DNA from: an uncultured Clostridia bacterium
Lineage (GTDB): Bacteria > Bacillota > Clostridia > Oscillospirales > Acutalibacteraceae
NCBI GenBank assembly: GCA_947302895.1
Contig: CAMYWU010000084.1
Location: 1 to 6,694 of the forward strand
Length of the DNA: 6,694 nt
Reading direction: 5' to 3'
Made by a program: the position numbers and the translations under genes. The notes beneath the pieces are model-generated. The model had not been told where the DNA came from. It worked only from the letters and a program-made list of their open reading frames with translations, and searched no databases. This document shows, piece after piece, positions 1 to 6,694 of the stretch. Each line of letters opens with the position of its first letter. Positions within the stretch are counted from its first letter, which is position 1.

Positions 1-684
1 AACGCCGTCTAAATCTGAAGCGGTTGTTGCTTCAAGAATAATTGATATATCGCTCTGAACCTGAAAAGAAGTGCATTTTGCGCCGCGCAATCCAACCTCT
101 TCCTGTACATTGAAGCAAAAATAAGTATCGTATTCAAGGTCGCTTTGTATTAGCTTAATTAAAAGCATACAACCTATTCTGTCATCAAGTGCTTTAGCCT
201 TAATAAATCCGTTTCCGAATTCATAGAATTCACTTTCAAAATATGCAAAATCGCCAAGCGAAACATACTCTTCTGCCTCAGCCTTTGATGAAGCGCCGAT
301 ATCAATTAAAAGCTTATCAAAGGAGGGCGCAGTTTTCTCTTCCTCGGCATTAAGCAAATGAAACGCCTTATCGCCGATAACTCCGTTGATACTGTTTATT
401 TTAACAACTCTGTCGAGGCAAACACGGGCATCAATACTGCCAACGGGCGAAAAGCGAAGATAGCCCTCATCCGTTATATCCGTGATAATAAACCCAACCT
501 CATCCATATGAGCATTAAAGCAAACTTTTTTAGCAGGTGTTTTTCTGCCTTTTTTGAATGCAATAATTGAGCCGAGAGAATCGATTTCAAAATCGCAATA
601 ATCCTTAATACAATTGATAATGTATTCACGAACGGCGCTCTCATCCCCCGAGGCTCCGTTTAAAAGACATAACTCTTTAAGCAT
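1..684 (-). CDS. M42 family metallopeptidase, second tandem copy (3' end outside window)
   Basis: This is probably a cytosolic dinuclear-metal aminopeptidase of the M42 family (glutamyl aminopeptidase/deblocking aminopeptidase/endoglucanase-M group). The frame stays open from an ATG at 684 to the left edge, giving 228 residues of a protein that is normally about 320-350 long. Visible family landmarks are AHMDEVG (metal ligands H59 and D61), ALDDRIG (D167/D168), VQEEVGLRGA (catalytic and ligand Glu at 195-196) and ILEATTASD (E218 at the fifth ligand position). The last metal-binding His near the C-terminus lies beyond the window. E218 replaces the Asp seen in the neighbouring copy; as far as I recall, both residues occur in M42 enzymes. 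The start overlaps the end of the upstream M42 gene by 8 bases and follows a GGTGA ribosome site, so translation is probably coupled. Family assignment is firm; the substrate is unknown. Confidence 0.93.
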   Translation of the reverse strand, partial: MLKELCLLNGASGDESAVREYIINCIKDYCDFEIDSLGSIIAFKKGRKTPAKKVCFNAHMDEVGFIITDITDEGYLRFSPVGSIDARVCLDRVVKINSINGVIGDKAFHLLNAEEEKTAPSFDKLLIDIGASSKAEAEEYVSLGDFAYFESEFYEFGNGFIKAKALDDRIGCMLLIKLIQSDLEYDTYFCFNVQEEVGLRGAKCTSFQVQSDISIILEATTASDLDGV

Positions 685-1708
685 TAACTTCACCCACTCT
701 CTTCTTTATATATTCAGCAATGAGCTTTGCAACGCTTTCTACATCAGTTGTATCAACAATTTCAATCGGCGAATGCATATATTTTTCGGGAATTGAAATC
801 AAAGCAGTTTTAACTCCGCTCTGATTAACTGTTATTGCATCTGCATTTGTTCCCGTTCTGCCCGAGCCCATAATTTCAAGCTGATATGGAATACCCTTTT
901 CCTTTGCAACCTCAACAAGAGCATCGCTCATTTTTCTGTCGAGAATGGGAGAAACGCCAATCATTGCTCCCTTGCCCATTTCTCCGCAATCGCTCTTCTT
1001 GCATAAAGGAGAATACCCAAAGGAAACATCAACGGCAATTGCTTCATCAGCTTCTTTGCCGTATGCGCCAGTTTTAGCGCCCTTCATTCCTGTTTCCTCC
1101 TGAGTTGAGAACATGGCAGTTATTTTTGCATTAACACCCTGAAGCTCACTCAGCGCAAGAATTATTGCAGCAACACCGCTTCTGTCGTCGAGAACGCTTG
1201 CCGAAATCTGATTGCCGAGAAGCTTTGTAAAGTTACGCTTGAAAGTAACTCTGTCTCCAAGGGAAACAAGCTTTTCAGCCTCTTCTTTATTCATACCGAT
1301 ATCAACTGATACATCGCTGAAATCAGGAACCTTCTTTTCATCGTCAGCCTTTTGAAGATGGGGCGGAATATTGGTTATAACACCCTTTATTTCACCCGAT
1401 TTTGTATGAATGCAAACCTCACTTGCAAGAAGCATTCTGTTATCAATACCGCCGCATTTTGCAATTTTAACAAATCCGTCATCCGTGATTTCGGTTACTA
1501 TCATACCAATCTCATCAAGATGGGCATCAAGAAGGAAGTGATAGCCTTCGCCAAAGGTGCAATAAACATTATTAGCCCCGTCAACGCAAACCTCACCGTA
1601 ATCCTTTAATATATCCTTTAGAACTTCAACTATTTCCTCCTCTGCGCCGCCAACGCCGACAGCCGAGGTCAGCTTGAATAAAAGCTCACTTGTATTTATC
1701 TCATTCAT
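677..1708 (-). CDS. M42 family metallopeptidase (glutamyl aminopeptidase/endoglucanase-M type), first tandem copy
   Basis: This is a complete 343-residue M42 metallopeptidase, expected to act in the cytosol as a large oligomer that trims N-terminal residues from peptides. No signal peptide or membrane segment is present. All expected active-site elements are visible: AHLDEIG (H63, D65), LDDRSG (D174/D175), STQEETGMKGA (catalytic and ligand Glu at 204-205), IAVDVSFG (D227), and a C-terminal MHSPIE with H312 as the last ligand. The segment between about residues 72 and 160 corresponds to the dimerisation/PDZ-like insertion typical of M42. The start is the ATG at 1708. A TTG one codon upstream (1711) also opens the frame but is less likely. 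The ATG overlaps the murD stop by 8 bases, and the only ribosome-site candidate (AAGGAAATGG) lies rather far upstream, so translational coupling to murD is likely. Substrate preference cannot be read from the sequence. Confidence 0.96.
   Translation of the reverse strand: MNEINTSELLFKLTSAVGVGGAEEEIVEVLKDILKDYGEVCVDGANNVYCTFGEGYHFLLDAHLDEIGMIVTEITDDGFVKIAKCGGIDNRMLLASEVCIHTKSGEIKGVITNIPPHLQKADDEKKVPDFSDVSVDIGMNKEEAEKLVSLGDRVTFKRNFTKLLGNQISASVLDDRSGVAAIILALSELQGVNAKITAMFSTQEETGMKGAKTGAYGKEADEAIAVDVSFGYSPLCKKSDCGEMGKGAMIGVSPILDRKMSDALVEVAKEKGIPYQLEIMGSGRTGTNADAITVNQSGVKTALISIPEKYMHSPIEIVDTTDVESVAKLIAEYIKKRVGEVNA
690..694 (-). promoter_or_regulatory. Ribosome binding site of the second M42 gene
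   Basis: On the minus strand GGTGA lies 5 bases before the ATG at 684. It matches the GGUGA end of the anti-Shine-Dalgarno complement rather than the usual AGGAGG core. It sits inside the last codons of the upstream M42 gene and supports the ATG at 684 as the start. Confidence 0.5.
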
Positions 1709-3131
1709 CAAAGCTATTTACCATTTCCTTAAATTTTCTTCCTCTGTATTCAAAGGTTTTAAACTGATCAAAAGCAGGACAAGCAGGACAAAGCGAAACG
1801 ATGTCGCCGCTCTGGGCCTCTTCTTTTGCAATATTAACAGCGTTTTCAAGCTTATCGGTCATAACAACCTTAAGTCCGCTCTCTTCAAAACGTGAATTAT
1901 TGCGAACAGCATCATATATTCTGTTTGCAGTTGTTCCGTTTAAAACGAGAACCTTGCAATACTTAAGAATATACGGAACCATTTCGCCGAAATCATTACC
2001 CTTATCGCTTCCGCCCATAATAACAATTATCTTTCTTCCGAAAGCTTTCAAACCGCTTATAACTCTTGAAGGAGAGGTTGCGATTGAATCATTATAGTAT
2101 TTAACGCCTTTAAATTCACGAACAAATTCAATTCTGTGTTCAACACCGCCAAAGGTCCGGGCAATATTTTTAATTGTTTCCGGCTTAACGCAGCCCCATA
2201 CTGCGGATATAGCTGTGCAGTAGTTTTCAATATTATGGTCTCCGGGAATAACAATGTCGCTCTTATTCATTACGAGCGTTTTTTCGCCATTTTCTGCATA
2301 GTATATATCTCCGCTTTCACTCTCCATAAAAGCGCCGTTTTCAACGCTGTGTTTGATTGAAAACTGATAAAGCCTGCCGCGAACATCATATCGCATATCA
2401 TGATATACTCTGTTGCCGATTGAATAATCGCAATCCGCATTAAGAACTGTGCGCTGATTCTCATTTTGATAAATCAGAAGATTTCTTTTAGCGTCAACAT
2501 ATTCATCAAGAGAAATATGGTGGTCCTGATGGGTGCATTCAATATTGGTAACAACGGCAACATCGGGCTTATTTCTCAGATTGCCCATAGTAAGAAGCTG
2601 GAAGGAGGAAAGCTCAACAACTGCAATATCATTTTCAGTTATCTCATCAAGCGCAGGCATAAGCGCCTTGCCGATATTACCGCCAAGAAATACCTTATTT
2701 CCCTCTGCTTCAAGCATTTTTGAAATAAGGGTTGTTGTGGTTGTTTTGCCGTTTGAGCCTGTAACTGCAAAAATCTTGCAAGGGCAGTATTCAAAGAAAA
2801 CTTCCATTTCAGTTGTTACCTTCTGTCCTCTTGCAATACATTCGCCAATCCACTCATTCTGAAACGGTAATATGCCGTGGGAGCGAAAAACAACATCCAT
2901 ATCTGGAAGTATATCAAGATAATTATCACCAAGAGAAAACTTAACTCCGAGCTCTTCAAGCTCATCGCAAAGCTCCTTTCCGATATATTCCTTATCCCTC
3001 TTATCGCACGCATAAACCTCTATTCCGTGCTGAGCCAGAAACTTAGCACAGGGTGTATTTGCAACGCCCATACCAACAAGAGCAACCTTTTTGCCCTTAA
3101 TTGTTTCAATATATTTTTCTGCCTGATTCAT
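1701..3131 (-). CDS. murD: UDP-N-acetylmuramoyl-L-alanine--D-glutamate ligase (MurD)
   Basis: MurD adds D-glutamate to UDP-MurNAc-L-Ala using ATP, the second amino-acid addition in cytoplasmic peptidoglycan precursor synthesis. The 476-residue protein shows the three-domain Mur ligase layout. An N-terminal Rossmann-like domain carries VALVGMGVAN (16-25). The central ATPase domain has the P-loop GSNGKTTT (125-132), VELSSFQLL (172-180, with E173), TNIECTHQD (195-203, with H201) and K215 as the probable carbamylated lysine. The C-terminal domain has HRIEFV (332-337), YNDSIATSPSR (346-356), GGSDKGNDF (373-381) and CPACPAFDQF (448-457). Length is at the upper end for MurD. Two motif variants are odd: RSHGI (83-87) where MurD usually has SPGI, and the CPACPAFDQF string where SPACASFDxF is usual. 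The frame is intact, so I regard these as lineage variation. It follows the membrane protein gene by 23 bp with a good ribosome site. Confidence 0.97.
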   Translation of the reverse strand: MNQAEKYIETIKGKKVALVGMGVANTPCAKFLAQHGIEVYACDKRDKEYIGKELCDELEELGVKFSLGDNYLDILPDMDVVFRSHGILPFQNEWIGECIARGQKVTTEMEVFFEYCPCKIFAVTGSNGKTTTTTLISKMLEAEGNKVFLGGNIGKALMPALDEITENDIAVVELSSFQLLTMGNLRNKPDVAVVTNIECTHQDHHISLDEYVDAKRNLLIYQNENQRTVLNADCDYSIGNRVYHDMRYDVRGRLYQFSIKHSVENGAFMESESGDIYYAENGEKTLVMNKSDIVIPGDHNIENYCTAISAVWGCVKPETIKNIARTFGGVEHRIEFVREFKGVKYYNDSIATSPSRVISGLKAFGRKIIVIMGGSDKGNDFGEMVPYILKYCKVLVLNGTTANRIYDAVRNNSRFEESGLKVVMTDKLENAVNIAKEEAQSGDIVSLCPACPAFDQFKTFEYRGRKFKEMVNSFDE

Positions 3132-3136
3132 ACTTT

Positions 3137-3142
3137 TCTCCT
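3137..3142 (-). promoter_or_regulatory. Ribosome binding site of murD
   Basis: AGGAGA on the minus strand lies 5 bases upstream of the murD ATG at 3131. It is the strongest Shine-Dalgarno in the window and fixes the murD start. It lies in the 23-bp gap after the membrane-protein gene, so murD can initiate independently of its upstream neighbour. Confidence 0.8.
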
Positions 3143-3154
3143 ACTATACAGAAA

Positions 3155-3990
3155 TCAATGCACTGAAAATGTGCCATTCTTAAAATCGTTTATGGAAAAG
3201 CTCTTCATTTTTTCTTTGAGCTCACCCTGAAATGCAAGCTTTTCTTTTCCGATATATTTATCTTCAATCGGAACCTCGCATTTCATAATATAATTAGCGG
3301 TCATCTGTTGGCACTTAGTTGGCATCAGTCCCGAAAAATACACCTTGCCAAGACCAACATCAACTAATGCAACCGTGAATTTAAGCTGGTTCTTTCTTCC
3401 CATTGCAGTAACAGCTTTTGAAAGGGACAGCGCATCCTCCTCTATTGACGAGGAAATGAAAGCAACAACGCAGTTCCCTTTTCTTTTAAGATTGCCAACC
3501 GTTACATCGTAAATGGCAGAATCAAGAAAAGCTATAACATCGCTCTTTTCAAGCTCATCAATACAAACAATATAAACAAACTCACTCTTTTTAAGCGCTC
3601 TGCAATCAAATTCAAGCTCGGATAAAACCAAATCGTTTTCAAGCTTATATCCGCTGTTGATTAAATCTTCTTCAACAGCTCTTCGGTATTCTTCAACGCT
3701 CTTTTCTTCTCTTGCAGTAAGATAATAACCGTTATCCTCAATCTCAGCTTCAACATCATTCAAGAACAGTTCAAGCTTGGAATATTTAGAATAGTAATAC
3801 AAAACAAGAACAAGCGATATAATAACAAGAATATCACAGGCATAATTCATTACGGTTATGCCGACTGAGCCGAGCGTATCAGATACTGCAGGAGCAACAC
3901 CGATATATGCAAGCAGGAAAACCGCAGTGAATATAACAAGCGCTCTCATTATCCCTTTTAAACGCTTTTGTTTTCTTCTGATTTCATCCA

Positions 3991-3991
<1 letters not shown>
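3155..3991 (-). CDS. Unrecognised protein with two membrane segments and a cytoplasmic domain
   Basis: I do not recognise this 278-residue protein. It begins with a basic stretch (residues 4-16, rich in Arg and Lys), followed by two hydrophobic segments at about 16-36 and 45-67. Between them is a short linker (VSDTLGSVG), giving a tight helical hairpin. The remaining ~210 residues are soluble in character: an acidic, probably helical region (about 72-112), then alternating short hydrophobic strands and helices, such as EFVYIVCIDEL (137-147), CVVAFISSS (174-182) and KFTVALVDVGLGKVYFSGL (204-222). By the positive-inside rule both the N-terminus and the large domain should face the cytoplasm. 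No catalytic motif, cysteine cluster or nucleotide-binding loop is evident. The ATG shares its first base with the ligA stop codon (TAATG), and a GGAGA lies 12 bases upstream, so translation is probably coupled to ligA. Its place before murD could hint at an envelope role, but that is only inference. Confidence 0.85.
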
Positions 3992-5979
<1,988 letters not shown>

Positions 5980-5983
5980 TCAA

Positions 5984-6019
5984 TTTTAACGGGAGGGCAC
6001 TCATACCCTCCCCATAAAA
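5984..6019 (-). terminator. GC-rich stem-loop between tyrS and ligA, possible weak terminator
   Basis: GGGAGGG and CCCTCCC (5991-5997 and 6006-6012) form a perfect 7-bp GC-rich stem. In the minus-strand RNA it extends inward by a U-G and an A-U pair to close a UGAG tetraloop. Beyond a two-base mismatch on each side, five more A-U pairs form (5984-5988 with 6015-6019). The position, directly after the tyrS stop codon, fits a terminator. However, the 3' flank on the minus strand is GTTAAAATTG, without a U-run, and the plus strand has none either. It may be a leaky terminator, an mRNA 3'-end stabiliser or a processing site between tyrS and ligA. Confidence 0.4.
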
Positions 6020-6020
6020 G

Positions 6021-6694
6021 CTATATAGTAAACTTATGGAATACTTTCTTTCCTTTTTTAACTGTTACGCCCTCTTTGAGTTCCTCAGCTGTAACGGCTT
6101 TGAATACGTCTGTAATCTTTTCGCCGTTAACAGAAACTCCGCCCTGCTGAATAAGACGTCTGCCCTCTCCGTTTGATGAAATTAAGCCGCCCTTGAGCAT
6201 AAGTGATAAAACAGTTATTGTTCCATTTTCAAGCTCTGCTTCATCAATAGTTGTTGAAGGCATATTTGAATCATCTGCGCCCTGTGAGAAAAGCGCTCTT
6301 GCTGCGTTCTGAGCCTTGATCGCCTCATCTTCGCCGTGAACAAGATTTGTAAGCTCAAAAGCAAGTATTTCCTTTGCTTTATTGAGCTCGCTTCCCTCCC
6401 AGCTTTCCATCTTTCTGATTTCTTCAAGAGGAAGGAACGTAAGCATTTTTATGCATTTAATAACATCTGCATCATCAACATTTCTCCAGTACTGATAGAA
6501 ATCGTACGGAGAGGTTTTCTCTGCATCAAGCCAAACTGCATTACCTGCGGTTTTACCCATTTTTCTGCCCTGGGAATCGGTTAAAAGAGTTATTGTCATT
6601 GCATGGGCATCCTTGCCGAGCTTCTTTCTGATAAGCTCAGTTCCGCCAAGCATATTGCTCCACTGGTCATCGCCGCCAAACTGCATATTGCAGC
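6021..6694 (-). CDS. tyrS: Tyrosyl-tRNA synthetase, C-terminal part (5' end outside window)
   Basis: TyrS charges tRNA-Tyr with tyrosine in the cytosol. The window holds the last 223 residues of a protein usually about 400-420 long, so the N-terminal half with the HIGH motif lies to the right of the window. Visible parts are MQFGGDDQWSNMLGG (3-17 of the fragment), the end of the class I catalytic core that binds tyrosine. The KMSKS-equivalent loop reads KMGKT (44-48). Then come WLDAEKTSPYDFYQYW (54-69), the anticodon-binding helices including LVHGEDEA (117-124), and a C-terminal S4 RNA-binding domain (about 160-223) with LIQQGGVSVNG. The KMGKT loop with DDQW resembles TyrS of Clostridia and related Firmicutes. 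The frame is open to the right edge; the first internal Met (6686) is not a start. It is separated from ligA by a stem-loop, so it may be a separate transcription unit. Confidence 0.97.
   Translation of the reverse strand, partial: CNMQFGGDDQWSNMLGGTELIRKKLGKDAHAMTITLLTDSQGRKMGKTAGNAVWLDAEKTSPYDFYQYWRNVDDADVIKCIKMLTFLPLEEIRKMESWEGSELNKAKEILAFELTNLVHGEDEAIKAQNAARALFSQGADDSNMPSTTIDEAELENGTITVLSLMLKGGLISSNGEGRRLIQQGGVSVNGEKITDVFKAVTAEELKEGVTVKKGKKVFHKFTI

Noticed and set aside
358..570. Plus-strand open frames throughout the window (for example 358-570, 2533-2862, 2877-3230)
   Set aside because: They lie antisense to intact, well-conserved minus-strand genes, have no convincing ribosome sites, and their translations show no family motif.

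Overview
The window is a compact, moderately AT-rich stretch of bacterial chromosome with every gene on the minus strand, so transcription runs from right to left. Protein motifs point to an anaerobic, low-GC Gram-positive of the class Clostridia, probably near the Ruminococcaceae/Oscillospiraceae. The pointers are the Clostridia-like TyrS sequence, the MurD with a YNDSIATSP motif, the NAD-dependent ligase and the tandem M42 peptidases. This placement is recognition from memory, not a search.

Layout in order of transcription: (1) the 3' part of tyrS (6021-6694), cut by the window edge. (2) A 59-bp gap holding a GC-rich stem-loop (core 5991-6012) and the ligA ribosome binding site. (3) ligA, NAD-dependent DNA ligase (3991-5961). 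(4) An unrecognised protein with two membrane segments (3155-3991), whose start codon shares one base with the ligA stop. (5) murD (1701-3131), 23 bp further on, with a good Shine-Dalgarno. (6) An M42 glutamyl-aminopeptidase/cellulase-family metallopeptidase (677-1708), overlapping murD by 8 bp. (7) A second, divergent M42 peptidase (1-684), overlapping the first by 8 bp and cut by the left edge.

From ligA to the left edge the genes touch or nearly touch, which suggests one polycistronic message with translational coupling. The products serve DNA replication and repair (LigA), cytoplasmic peptidoglycan precursor synthesis (MurD) and cytosolic peptide breakdown (two M42 enzymes), so this is a housekeeping growth operon rather than a single pathway. 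I found no convincing -35/-10 promoter in the only intergenic gap. No non-coding stretch exceeds 60 bp, and I saw no tRNA, rRNA, CRISPR array, insertion sequence or attachment site. The two-segment membrane protein is the only product I cannot assign. I do not see evidence for a novel multi-gene system here.
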